From the NCBI GenBank assembly GCA_023399815.1, contig JAEWOJ010000154.1, forward strand, positions 1-25,884: 25,884 nt of DNA. Reading direction: 5' to 3'. The stretch is from Pseudomonadota bacterium (GTDB taxonomy: Bacteria; Pseudomonadota; Gammaproteobacteria; Xanthomonadales; Xanthomonadaceae). Under the pieces are notes generated by a model that saw only the letters and a list, made by a program, of their open reading frames with translations, did no database searches and was not told where the DNA came from. The position numbers and the translations under genes are program-made. Below, piece after piece: positions 6,977 through 15,170 of this stretch (position 1 is its first letter; every line of letters begins with the position of its first letter).

Positions 6977-7720
6977 TCAGCGGGAACGGCCCTTGTCCTG
7001 GTCGGGCTGTGGCTGTTCCGCTGTCTTCGTCTGCTTCGCCTCGACGCCGGCGACCTTCGGAATCTCCCGCCCGGTATGCAGGGCGATCGCCACCGAATCC
7101 TTGTACCGGCCGACGAAATTGGCGGCGGCGCGCTTGGAGTCGATCGACTCCGCCACCGTCTCCGCCTTCTTCGTCTCGTTGAAGGCCTCCTTCAACTCCG
7201 GGTACTGCTTCACCGCCGCGTTCTTGGCCTTGACCGTATCGGCTTCGAGGTAGGCCTTGACCATCGGGTTCTGCTCGGCCGCCTTCCGGTCCTGGCGGCG
7301 CTGCAGGATCTCGCCGTCGCGCTCGGTCGGCTCGTAACCCTTGGACACCTGCATGTTCCGCGAGGCGGCTTCCACGTAGATGCCCTGCTTGAACTGCGGG
7401 ACGCCCGTCACTTCCATCGACTTCCAGCCGCGGTGCTCGGCAATCTCGGCCATCGCCCGCATGGTGAACGTCGAAACCGGCTTGTAGGCGTGCAGCCGGT
7501 CGCCGCGGTCGATGAACTCGATCTTGTCCTGGCGGTAGGCCGACTTGTAGGCGCGGCCGTCCTGGACGTAGTGCTGGGAAATGTGCTCGGGGATCTCCGT
7601 GCTCGGACGGCCCTTGGCGCCGTCGCTACGGATGATCTCGTTCAGGGGCTGCTTGCGCACCGGCGACTTGGCGCCGGGCTGGGCGGACGGATTGCCCGCG
7701 GGTTGGGCTTGCTCGGTCAT
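6977..7720 (-). CDS. Short LPD7-domain protein
   Basis: The 247-residue protein contains one LPD7-type domain at about 48-135 (ISQHYVQDGRAY, IEFIDRGDRLHAY, HRGWKSMEVTGVPQFKQ, GIYVEAASRNMQVSKGY). The shared C-terminal module covers about 153-222 (KQYPELKEAF at 171-180; G217), and the tail ends QPDQDKGRSR. The N-terminal 45 residues are Pro/Gln-rich and probably disordered. Domain order and tail match the larger LPD7 protein downstream, so the two are likely paralogues. The ATG at 7720 has AGAGGAG upstream. It follows virD4 by 38 bases, which links it to the coupling protein. No catalytic motif is visible, and whether it is transferred or only assists DNA processing is unknown. Confidence 0.7.
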   Translation of the reverse strand: MTEQAQPAGNPSAQPGAKSPVRKQPLNEIIRSDGAKGRPSTEIPEHISQHYVQDGRAYKSAYRQDKIEFIDRGDRLHAYKPVSTFTMRAMAEIAEHRGWKSMEVTGVPQFKQGIYVEAASRNMQVSKGYEPTERDGEILQRRQDRKAAEQNPMVKAYLEADTVKAKNAAVKQYPELKEAFNETKKAETVAESIDSKRAAANFVGRYKDSVAIALHTGREIPKVAGVEAKQTKTAEQPQPDQDKGRSR

Positions 7721-7758
7721 ACGGGAAACTCCTCTAGAGTCTTATGACGGCTGGATTT

Positions 7759-9621
7759 TTACCTCACCAGACTCGCATATAGCTCGTCGGCAAGGGCTTC
7801 GGCTTCGGTGTCGCTCAACTCTCCCTTGGGAATGTCCACATCGGAGAAATCCAGGCTGAAATCCGATGCAGGCCGATCATATAGCGTTTCCACGTCGCTG
7901 GCGTCAACTTCGGTCCAGTCCGAGTCCTCGACCGGCGCCGCGACCGGGAGCGGGGCAGGGGAGAGCTTCGGCGGATCGACCACGCGACCCTTGAAAGTCG
8001 GGTCCTTGTACCAGCGGATCTTCGTCACCCGCAGCGGCTTGCAGCCCTTGGCGAAGATAATCGCCTCGTCCTCGCCTATGTCCTTGACCTCCTGCGGAAG
8101 CAGCAGGGCGCGAGCCTGGTCCGACTCGCTCTGGCTCTGCGTTCCCTTCGAGAACGCCATCGGTTTCGACTTCGACGTCGCCTTGTAGGTGAAATTGCCC
8201 AGCTCGCGGCTGACTTCCGTCGCGTCATCAATATCCGCCGGCGTGTAGGCGATGCGGACGTGATGGTTCTTGAAGAAGGTCTTGGCCGCGTCGTCGCCGT
8301 AGACCTCTCGAACCTGCGATGGCGCCTGGAAAATCGGCAGCACGCGCAGGCCGTAGCCGCGGAAGAAGGCGATGCCGTTGACCAGGACCTTCATCTTGCC
8401 CAGCGAGCGGAACTCGTCGGGCATGAGGAGGCACTGGTATTTCAGCGCCTTGTTGTGCTCCGGCAGCTCGCGGGTGTTGAGATCCACCACCTGCTGAAAG
8501 AACAGGTTGAGCAGGGGCGCCAGCCGGTCCAGCGTGTTAGGCGTGATGCCCAGGTAAATCGAGATTCGGCGCTTCCGCACCGCCGAAATGTCGAAGTCAT
8601 TGGCGCTGGTCGCTGCGTCGATGATCGGGTTGGTAAACAGGTCGAACCGGCTGGTGAAGGTCTTGCGGATCGACGTGCGGGTGTTGTCCGACGTGTTCAC
8701 GTAGTCCAGCAGGGATGCCGCGCAGGCCTGCGACAGCGGGTTGCCCTCGGCCTGGCGAGCCTCCACGATCTTCTTCCACCGCTTGTCGTCGCCCGAGTAG
8801 GCCTCGCGCGCGACCTGGCCGAGCGTGACCGGCTTGCCGGGCGTCTCGATGAGGTACAGCACCAGGCCGGTGAACAGCGAACGGCAGGATGCGCTCCAGA
8901 TCGGGTCCGTTCCGTCAATGTCCGGGAACAGGATTTGCCCGATTGCCTGCACGTCGTCCACCCGCAGGTTCGGGTCCTCGTTGATGTAGGCCAGGGGATT
9001 CCAGCGATGCGTCAGGCGCTCCGGGGAGAGCGGGTTGAATAGATACACCTCGTGGCCGTGCTGCTTGCGGAACCCGGCCGTCAACGTCCAGTTCTCCAGC
9101 TTGATATCCAGCACGATGACCGAATGGTTCCAGTTGAGCAGGTTCGGGATCACCACGCCGACGCCCTTGCCGGAGCCGGTCGGCGCCGCAAGCATCACGT
9201 GCGGATACTGCTGCAGGCTCGCCGTCAGGTAGTCGTTGCCGAGCTTGCCGACGATGATGCCGTCGTCCGGTTGTTCAAGCAGACCCGCCTTCTTGGCGTC
9301 GCGCCGCGTCCCCCACTTGGCGTCGCCGTGGAGCGATTGCTTCGGCCGCATGAACATGAGCGCGATGAAGATGGCGAATGGCACTGTCGCGCCCAGCCCG
9401 CCGAGCTTCAACGCGCCGGCGACCTTCTTCACCTCGCGATGGTGCTTGTAGTAGTTCGGCCAGGTGTTCAGTTGCACCTGCGGCGCCGAATCGGCGCCGC
9501 GGAACAGGATTGCCGTGGTCAGGTAGCCCGCCGCGTACAGCCAGCCCGGGACTGCTGCCACCAGCAGTACCAGGACGATCATCGCCCTAATCCAGAAAGG
9601 CGCTTTTCCTTGTTGGGTCAT
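7759..9621 (-). CDS. virD4: VirD4/TraG-type type IV coupling protein
   Basis: The 620-residue ATPase links the relaxosome and protein substrates to the secretion channel at the inner membrane. Two N-terminal membrane segments are visible (about 14-38 and 73-91), then a Walker A motif AAPTGSGKGVGVVIPNLLNW (145-164) and a Walker B-like CLLMPDEFRSLGK (397-409). The N-D-F-D-I-S segment and the R-x-S-I-Y-L-G-I strand are also typical. The last 60 residues are strongly acidic (DSDWTEVDASDVET onward), a feature of coupling-protein tails. The ATG at 9621 makes a 35-base overlap with virB11; the in-frame ATG at 9582, just after the virB11 stop, would remove only 13 residues and is a real alternative. 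The position after virB11 fits an IV-A transfer operon. Confidence 0.95.
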   Translation of the reverse strand: MTQQGKAPFWIRAMIVLVLLVAAVPGWLYAAGYLTTAILFRGADSAPQVQLNTWPNYYKHHREVKKVAGALKLGGLGATVPFAIFIALMFMRPKQSLHGDAKWGTRRDAKKAGLLEQPDDGIIVGKLGNDYLTASLQQYPHVMLAAPTGSGKGVGVVIPNLLNWNHSVIVLDIKLENWTLTAGFRKQHGHEVYLFNPLSPERLTHRWNPLAYINEDPNLRVDDVQAIGQILFPDIDGTDPIWSASCRSLFTGLVLYLIETPGKPVTLGQVAREAYSGDDKRWKKIVEARQAEGNPLSQACAASLLDYVNTSDNTRTSIRKTFTSRFDLFTNPIIDAATSANDFDISAVRKRRISIYLGITPNTLDRLAPLLNLFFQQVVDLNTRELPEHNKALKYQCLLMPDEFRSLGKMKVLVNGIAFFRGYGLRVLPIFQAPSQVREVYGDDAAKTFFKNHHVRIAYTPADIDDATEVSRELGNFTYKATSKSKPMAFSKGTQSQSESDQARALLLPQEVKDIGEDEAIIFAKGCKPLRVTKIRWYKDPTFKGRVVDPPKLSPAPLPVAAPVEDSDWTEVDASDVETLYDRPASDFSLDFSDVDIPKGELSDTEAEALADELYASLVR

Positions 9622-10657
9622 AGTAGATATCCGTGATCGCGCGGCCGGTGGGCACCTTGGAAACCTGCAGGGTCAGGTCGATGGTGGACAGCACCATTTC
9701 CTTGAGTGTGTCGTCGCCCATGCCCTTGGCTTCCTGTGCCTTGCGGGCGAGGGTAATCATGCGGCTGATCGCCGCCACCGCACTATTGGCGTGCAGCGAC
9801 GTGATCGAGCCGGGGTGGCCGGTGTTGGCCGCTTCCAGGAAGAAATAGGCTGCGTCGTCGCGCACTTCCGCCGGCAGAATGCGGTCGGGCTTCATACGCA
9901 TGGCTGCCGACACCAGGTCGCCGGCGCTTAGGTCCCCTTCGCCGCCGCCCTTGGTATAGAACAGGTGGACCCGGTTGGGCTGCTGCTGGATGGACAGCTC
10001 CGGCGTGTCCTCGATCGTGATGAGGCGTTCGTCCGACGGAATCAGGTCCACCAACGCCTTCATGAAGGTGGTCTTGCCGCTGCCGGTGGCACCGGACACA
10101 AGGATGGTCTGCCGTGTCGTGACAGCCAGCTCCAGGAAGGCTCGGAGGTTGCGCTGTCGCAGGTGCTCCACCAGCTGCAGCTCGTGTTCCAGCAGATGCG
10201 GGTGTTCGACATCGAGCTTGATCGACGCCGGCGCGAGCTGCCAGTGCGAAAAGAAGCCCATCGCCTCGTAGTCGTCCATCGTGAAACGGGTCGTGCTGGG
10301 CTTGCGGATCGTGAGGCTGACGGTGCCGGACTCGCACGCCGGCGGAATCAAGGCCTCGACGCGCTCCCCGGTGGGGAGCGCGGCCGAGACGCGGGGGTTG
10401 CGGTCGTTGATCCCCTTGCCCGTCGTGTGCGCGATGAGCGTCGCCAGCTGGCGCAGGTGCGGATAGGACAGCTCCGGCACCTCCAACCGCTCCCAGCCGG
10501 TGCTGCTTTCCGTCCAGACTTCGCCCGGCCGGTTGACCACCAGTTCGGTGATCTCACCGGCCAGAATTGCCCGCAGCGGCCGCAGATAGGCTTCCAGAGA
10601 CTCGGTGCCGGGCATGGCCAGCACGTTGCCGTTGGTATCGCGGCCGGTAGGGGTCAT
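9587..10657 (-). CDS. virB11: VirB11-type hexameric traffic ATPase
   Basis: The 356-residue cytoplasmic ATPase powers pilus assembly and substrate translocation with VirB4 and VirD4. It has a Walker A GATGSGKTT (189-197), an Asp box TIEDTPEL (214-221), a Walker B-like RILPAEVRDDAAYFFLEA (259-276) and a His box TSLHANSA (286-293). The N-terminal domain carries ITELVVNRPGEVWTE, the usual VirB11 opening strand. In the B region, PAEVRDD replaces the common G-E-x-R-G/D-x-E form, a modest variation. The ATG at 10657 overlaps the virB10 stop (ATGA). A much longer open frame continues upstream to 11701 but lies inside virB10, so I rejected it. Confidence 0.95.
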   Translation of the reverse strand: MTPTGRDTNGNVLAMPGTESLEAYLRPLRAILAGEITELVVNRPGEVWTESSTGWERLEVPELSYPHLRQLATLIAHTTGKGINDRNPRVSAALPTGERVEALIPPACESGTVSLTIRKPSTTRFTMDDYEAMGFFSHWQLAPASIKLDVEHPHLLEHELQLVEHLRQRNLRAFLELAVTTRQTILVSGATGSGKTTFMKALVDLIPSDERLITIEDTPELSIQQQPNRVHLFYTKGGGEGDLSAGDLVSAAMRMKPDRILPAEVRDDAAYFFLEAANTGHPGSITSLHANSAVAAISRMITLARKAQEAKGMGDDTLKEMVLSTIDLTLQVSKVPTGRAITDIYYDPTRKSAFLD

Positions 10658-11823
10658 CGCAAGGTCCTCGTGGGCTGCAGCTGGTACACGTCGCCGAAAT
10701 ACAGATCCCGCGCGACGAAGATACCAATGCTTTCGCCCTGTGCCTTGTTCAGCGTGGGCGGGATGTTCACCGAGTTCTCCACGATGATCGCCGCCGCGTC
10801 GCGGCTGGAGTCCGCCGTGTTGCCGAAGTTGATGGCCGTGGTGTTGCCCGAGTTGTTGCGCTCCCTGGCCACCATGTACGACGCCACGTCGTCCACCAGC
10901 GACACCAGCAGCGCGGACCCGAAACGTTCCCAGAAGTGACGATTGATCTTGCCCTCGACACCGGAGCGGCCGAGCGTGTCCGTCGCCGGCGAGTCCAGGT
11001 TGACCAAGACGCCGTTGGGCGTCTCGGCCCGGGTCCACAGCACGAACACGCGGCTCTGTCCGCGGCGGACCGTGCCGCTCTGGTACTGGCCGATGATCCG
11101 GCTGCCGCGCTCCAGCAGGAGCACGCGCCCGGTCGTGGAATACACGTCCTGCGCGAGCACGCAGCTGGTCATGCCCGGCACGTCGGTGGCGATGGCCGTC
11201 TCCAGCGTGCACTGCAGGAGCTTGCCCGCAGTGATGGTCAGGTCCGGTTCCGGCAGTCGCGTGGCGCTGACCGCGCCCAAGCGAGTCGCTCTCAACGCCT
11301 GGCCCAACGAGCCGGAGCCATTGCCTCGCGCACGGTCGTCGCCGCCCTCGTCGTCGCCCTGGCCGGAGCTGACCGACCCGGCCACGCCCAGGACAGGAGC
11401 GCGCTTGCGGCGCTCCGCCAGGTCCAGGGCCTTCTGCTGCTCCGGGGTCAGCTTCGGCTCGCCTTGCGCTGCAGGGGCGCCAGGCGCGGACGACGGCGCC
11501 GGTTGAGCCGGTGCCGTCCCTTCTGGCAGCGGCGGCGGCTCGTCCGTCGCGAAGGCGCTGGCGGACAGCTCCGGCACGTTTGTGGTGACGTTCGCCTTCT
11601 CCGGTTCCGCGCCCTTGTTCCGGTTCTTGACCTTGTTCAGGCCTGCGACGGCGGCGAGCGCGACCAGGCACACAATCAGCACGCCCACGCCCATGATCCA
11701 CCAGATCCGCGTGACTGGCTTCTTGCGCCCAACCTGCGGAATGCCGCGATCGCCTTCGACCTCGCCGACCGAGGCCACCGAGCCATCATCCGGTCCGATC
11801 GCCGGGTTGTTCTTCTCACTCAT
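10654..11823 (-). CDS. virB10: VirB10/TrbI-type core complex protein
   Basis: The 389-residue protein spans both membranes and forms part of the outer-membrane pore. It has a short cytoplasmic N-terminus, one membrane helix (about 40-61, WWIMGVGVLIVCLVALAAVA) and a Pro/Ala-rich periplasmic linker (about 75-150). The C-terminal TrbI domain is recognised by VLAQDVYSTTGRVLLLERGS, IIGQYQSG, FVLWTRAETPNGV and a helical region around ALLVSLVDDVASYM that corresponds to the pore antenna. It overlaps virB9 by 8 bases and virB11 by 4, so expression is tightly coupled. Confidence 0.95.
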   Translation of the reverse strand: MSEKNNPAIGPDDGSVASVGEVEGDRGIPQVGRKKPVTRIWWIMGVGVLIVCLVALAAVAGLNKVKNRNKGAEPEKANVTTNVPELSASAFATDEPPPLPEGTAPAQPAPSSAPGAPAAQGEPKLTPEQQKALDLAERRKRAPVLGVAGSVSSGQGDDEGGDDRARGNGSGSLGQALRATRLGAVSATRLPEPDLTITAGKLLQCTLETAIATDVPGMTSCVLAQDVYSTTGRVLLLERGSRIIGQYQSGTVRRGQSRVFVLWTRAETPNGVLVNLDSPATDTLGRSGVEGKINRHFWERFGSALLVSLVDDVASYMVARERNNSGNTTAINFGNTADSSRDAAAIIVENSVNIPPTLNKAQGESIGIFVARDLYFGDVYQLQPTRTLR

Positions 11824-12751
11824 CGTCGTTCTCCGTCGTCGGACGCATCAGCTGTTGAAGCGGGAGGGGCAGGGCCGGACCCGCGGCCGGGGCCGGCTGG
11901 GCCGGCGCGCCGTCCGCCGGCGTCGCCGGCAGCACCGGAGCCTCCTGCACGTCGCCCTTGAGCGTGCGGCGCACCGACGGGCTGGTGGTGCCCGTAGTGT
12001 TGTAGATCCCGTACCAGTTGAAGCTGCGGTTCTCCAAGCAGGCCACGGCCTTGCCCCTGCGGAGGATGATCTTGGCGGCCGTGGTCTGCAGGACCAGCTG
12101 GTCGCCGCGCATCGTGCCGTTGGCCAGCGTCTCCGCGCCGTCGCTGTTGATGACATAGGCGGCCGGGATCTCTTGGCTTCCAGGGAAGCGCAGGTAGGTG
12201 AAACGGCCGTCGTCGTAGGCCTCCGTCGGCCGCAGCCGCGGATTGCCGCACGCCCAGTAGTTGTAGTTCTTCGGCGGGATGGTCTCGGCGAGCGCGGCTG
12301 CTGCCCGCTGGCGGTCGGCCTCCGCCCGGGCGCGGGCGGCTTCCTCGCGCGGATAGCTGAACTTCACCCGGAAGAACATTTCGGCGCCGCGACCCTTGTT
12401 CGAGGCCTGCGCGGCATCGAGCCAGAACTGATAGCTGCGCTGGTCGGTGACGACGGTCATGTTCGTCGTGGCGTTGTCCTCGCGCGGCTTCACGAATAGC
12501 TGGTTGCCGCGCGGCGCGACTTCCCACGCCAGAGAGTCGCCCAGGGCAATGCTCTGCACGTTCTCGCCCGGTGCGAACTCGATGTTCGTGGAGAAACCGT
12601 AATGGCCGACGATGACCACAACGTCGTCCTCGTTGTAGGCCACCGTCTTGACGCGAGGATCGTAGGCGCCACCCACCGGCTTGGTCGCCGCCGTTGCGGC
12701 CACCGGCGCCAGCAAGGCCAGGCCCAGGGCAATGGCAAGGTGCGTCTTCAT
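11816..12751 (-). CDS. virB9: VirB9/TrbG/CagX-type outer-membrane core protein
   Basis: The 311-residue periplasmic/outer-membrane protein binds the VirB7 lipoprotein and VirB10. It has a signal peptide of about 21 residues (ALLAPVAATA), then the VirB9 hallmarks DPRVKTVAYNEDDVVVI, YGFSTNIEFAPGE, LFVKPREDNATTNMTVVT and SYQFWL. The C-terminal domain (from about residue 160) includes YNYWACGNPRLRPTEAYDDG and TYLRFPG, followed by MRGDQLVLQTT. A Pro/Ala-rich tail of about 40 residues ending TENDDE extends beyond the usual family end. It begins 1 base after the virB8 stop. Confidence 0.95.
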   Translation of the reverse strand: MKTHLAIALGLALLAPVAATAATKPVGGAYDPRVKTVAYNEDDVVVIVGHYGFSTNIEFAPGENVQSIALGDSLAWEVAPRGNQLFVKPREDNATTNMTVVTDQRSYQFWLDAAQASNKGRGAEMFFRVKFSYPREEAARARAEADRQRAAAALAETIPPKNYNYWACGNPRLRPTEAYDDGRFTYLRFPGSQEIPAAYVINSDGAETLANGTMRGDQLVLQTTAAKIILRRGKAVACLENRSFNWYGIYNTTGTTSPSVRRTLKGDVQEAPVLPATPADGAPAQPAPAAGPALPLPLQQLMRPTTENDDE

Positions 12752-12752
12752 G

Positions 12753-13451
12753 TCAGTTGCCTCCCGCGCCGATCGTCTCGGGATCGAGCCTGTAGTCCGT
12801 CACCTGGAAACCGACCGGGTTGATGAGGCGATCGGCTTCCTTCAACGGCGGGTTGAGGTACTGGTACGCCACCGTCGCGATCCAGCGCGACTCGACCGGC
12901 AGCGCATCGGCCTGCCGCTTCTCCCTGCGGATGAAGCGGACCTGCGCGTGGTTCTTGCCGATGAAGGTGATGCTCGTGACCTCGATCTCCACCGTGCCGC
13001 GCGTGCCATAGCGTGCCGTTGGCGACTGCGGGTTCTCGGGATTGACCTGCTGGAAATACGCGGTGCCGACCGGCTGCGCCGACAGCAGGCGCGTCGCCAT
13101 GAAGTTCCCGTAGCTCGTCTGGTTCAGGTATTCCTCGCGGTAGTTGACGTACCTGGCCAGCCAATACTTGTCCAGCGCCTCGTTGGCGCTGATCGACTTG
13201 GTGTTGAGCAGCGTCACCGTGCTGGCCGACCCGATCCGATCGACCTGGACGACGAACGGCTCCACCGTCTTGAGCGGCGTCAGCAGGGCGACGGCCAGCA
13301 CGGCCAGGCCTGCGATCGCACCCGCACCGATTGCCACGCGCCAGGCGCGCTTCTCGCTGCGCTTGACCGCGGCGATCTCGGCGCTCTCCCAGCCCTTGGC
13401 CGCGTCGAGGTAGTGCTGCAGGTTGGTTTCCGGCTTCATCTTGGGCTTCAT
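12753..13451 (-). CDS. virB8: VirB8-type inner-membrane assembly protein
   Basis: The 232-residue bitopic protein nucleates assembly of the T4SS at the inner membrane. It has a cytoplasmic N-terminus, one membrane segment (about 38-60) and the diagnostic LKTVEPFVVQVDRIG immediately after it. The periplasmic NTF2-like domain follows, with KYWLARYVNYREEYL, GTVEIEVTSITFIG and AQVRFIRREKR. The start codon overlaps the virB7 stop (ATGA). Length and motif order are normal for the family. Confidence 0.95.
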   Translation of the reverse strand: MKPKMKPETNLQHYLDAAKGWESAEIAAVKRSEKRAWRVAIGAGAIAGLAVLAVALLTPLKTVEPFVVQVDRIGSASTVTLLNTKSISANEALDKYWLARYVNYREEYLNQTSYGNFMATRLLSAQPVGTAYFQQVNPENPQSPTARYGTRGTVEIEVTSITFIGKNHAQVRFIRREKRQADALPVESRWIATVAYQYLNPPLKEADRLINPVGFQVTDYRLDPETIGAGGN

Positions 13452-13681
13452 GGCGTCGTCTCCTGGATCAGCTGCAGCTGCCTCGTTTCAGTAGTCTTTA
13501 CCGGGCAGCTGGTCCGCCGCGGCGCGTTCGCTGGCCCCTCCTCGATCACCACGTAGCAGTCCGGCGTATTGACCTGGACATACTCGCCACGCGGGCATTT
13601 CGGTGCCTTCGGCATCGAAGAACAGCCGGCCAGTCCCACGGCGGCACCCGCGAGCGCCACCAAAATCGACGTAAGTTTCAT
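13448..13681 (-). CDS. virB7: VirB7-position outer-membrane lipoprotein
   Basis: The 77-residue product has a lipoprotein signal peptide ending LAGC (Cys20) and a short mature part with further cysteines (C29, C42, C59). It sits between virB6 and virB8, the position of VirB7/TrwH, which anchors the core complex to the outer membrane and may pair with VirB9. It is longer than classical VirB7 (about 45-55 residues), and the family is too variable for sequence proof. Its ribosome site (GGGA) overlaps the virB6 stop 3 bases upstream, and its stop overlaps the virB8 start. Confidence 0.8.
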   Translation of the reverse strand: MKLTSILVALAGAAVGLAGCSSMPKAPKCPRGEYVQVNTPDCYVVIEEGPANAPRRTSCPVKTTETRQLQLIQETTP

Positions 13682-13684
13682 GTG

Positions 13685-14776
13685 TTATCCCTGTCTAGCG
13701 GTGTTCGAGGTAAAGCGGCGACGTGCCATTTCCAATCCCGAGCGCACGGGGCTGGTGATTCCTTGACGCATACGGGTGAAGTTGCTCCGGGCCGGATCGT
13801 TCATTGACTCGCCACCCGTGCGGTGCTTGCCGAACATCCACTGCGCGCCGGCCGCGGCAGCCATCCCCATGCCGGCCAGCTTGCCGGCGACGTTGGCGGC
13901 CTGAATGGCGGCGCCGCCCGCGAGCGAGGCGGCAACCGAGGACATTTGCATGAGCACTGCGATGCAAGCGATGGTCAGGCCGACCGCACGCAGGCAGACC
14001 ATGAGCAGTTCGTACATGGGCGCGTCGTAGTCGGCCAAGGTCTGGAGGTACGTTTCCAGGACCTGGAAGATCAAGGCGCACGACAGGGCGATGAGCACGA
14101 ACAGGAGCGCGTAGTTCACGGTCTGGCCAAGCCAGGCCTCGAACCAGCGTTGGGTCGCGGGGAACACGGCCATCATGATGAACAATGGCCCCACCGCGAG
14201 CAGGACCGCGAGCGCGAGCCAGGCCACGAAGATGATGCCTGCCGCGACGGCCACGATGAGCACGGCGATGAGGCAAAGCAGGATCGCGAGGAACTGGTAC
14301 GTCAGGCCCGTGCCGCTCAAGCCGATCATGCTCTCCGAGTTTTCTTCCTCGCCCTTGGTCCACGTCTCGCCGGCAATGTCGAAACCGCTTTGCAGCGTGT
14401 TGTCGAGCATTTCGGCCAAGTCGTTCGTGTTGTCGTAGTCGCGCGCGAAATCGGTGCCTTGCGTGATGGCATTCGCCATCTGCGCGGGCGCCTGGTTGAA
14501 CAGATCCACGATCGTGCTCTGGTAGATCCCGGCCGTCAGGGCGAAGCCGACGATGATGCACATGCGGACGATGCGCTTCATGCCGTCGGTGAACGGCTCG
14601 GAGATTTGCCCCGAGGCCATTGCCACGCCCCACAGCAGGACGTAGATCGTCAGCAGCACAACGGCCAAGGGGCCGATGAACGCGATGAGCGAGGCGGAAC
14701 CCTCGTTGGCAAAGCTCGTTACTGCGGTTCCTACCTGGTCGAATAGGAACCGCGCGATCATCGTTGTGTCATCCAT
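13685..14776 (-). CDS. virB6: VirB6/TrbL-type polytopic inner-membrane protein
   Basis: The 363-residue protein has about six hydrophobic segments (near 30-54, 70-90, 160-186, 187-205, 222-242 and 258-280), an acidic periplasmic loop at about 110-150, and a basic cytoplasmic C-terminus ending in FTSNTARQG. The arrangement VAWLALAVLLAVGPLFIMMAVFPATQRWFEAW (two stretches around 184-215) is characteristic of VirB6/TrbL, with the G-P-L-F motif and Trp-rich turn. VirB6 forms part of the inner-membrane channel contacted by DNA. It starts 21 bases after the preceding lipoprotein gene; AAGGGGCA lies upstream of the ATG. Confidence 0.92.
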   Translation of the reverse strand: MDDTTMIARFLFDQVGTAVTSFANEGSASLIAFIGPLAVVLLTIYVLLWGVAMASGQISEPFTDGMKRIVRMCIIVGFALTAGIYQSTIVDLFNQAPAQMANAITQGTDFARDYDNTNDLAEMLDNTLQSGFDIAGETWTKGEEENSESMIGLSGTGLTYQFLAILLCLIAVLIVAVAAGIIFVAWLALAVLLAVGPLFIMMAVFPATQRWFEAWLGQTVNYALLFVLIALSCALIFQVLETYLQTLADYDAPMYELLMVCLRAVGLTIACIAVLMQMSSVAASLAGGAAIQAANVAGKLAGMGMAAAAGAQWMFGKHRTGGESMNDPARSNFTRMRQGITSPVRSGLEMARRRFTSNTARQG

Positions 14777-14797
14777 TTCCAGTGCCCCTTCGCGCTG

Positions 14798-15157
14798 TTA
14801 TTCGCCCAAAGCCTCTTTCCGCTCTGCCGTCCAGGCCTGCAGCTCGCTTCCTTTCATCTTGCTGGCGCACTCCGTGGTCTTCTTATGCGTGACCATGCAG
14901 CCCACGTTGTCCATTTTTTCCTGGAAGCTGCGCGCCTTGGCGCATTCCCGGTGTGCCGCGATGCGGTAGGCCTTCATCGCTGGATCGTCCATTGCCGTCA
15001 GCCGTTCGCACGACGGGATCGGGCCATCGAGGATGTTGACCTGCGCAGCAGGCTGCTCGGACGGCTTGTCGGTGGCGTTCTCTGGCTCGCTTCCGCATCC
15101 AGCGAGCAGCCCTGCAAGCAGGGCTGCCGCGGACGCGAGGATGATCCTGGTGGTCAT
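14798..15157 (-). CDS. Lipoprotein in the entry-exclusion (Eex) position
   Basis: The 119-residue protein has a signal peptide with lipobox LAGC (Cys21) and a mature acidic-then-helical domain containing four further cysteines: CERL, HRECAKA, VGCMVTH and TECASKM. It lies between virB5 and virB6, where P-type transfer operons such as R388 and pKM101 carry the entry-exclusion lipoprotein that stops the host from acting as a recipient for the same plasmid. The sequence itself does not obviously match EexN, so the role is assigned from position and export signal. GAGGAA precedes the ATG, 13 bases after the virB5 stop. Confidence 0.6.
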   Translation of the reverse strand: MTTRIILASAAALLAGLLAGCGSEPENATDKPSEQPAAQVNILDGPIPSCERLTAMDDPAMKAYRIAAHRECAKARSFQEKMDNVGCMVTHKKTTECASKMKGSELQAWTAERKEALGE

Positions 15158-15170
15158 GCTCGCGGGTTCC

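Noticed and set aside
5128..7182. 684-codon plus-strand open frame across both LPD7 genes
   Set aside because: It crosses the gene boundary and hairpin of two real minus-strand genes and has no domain; antisense shadow.
9587..11701. 704-codon reading of the virB11 frame
   Set aside because: The extra 348 codons lie inside virB10 in another frame; the ATG at 10657 overlapping the virB10 stop is the natural start.
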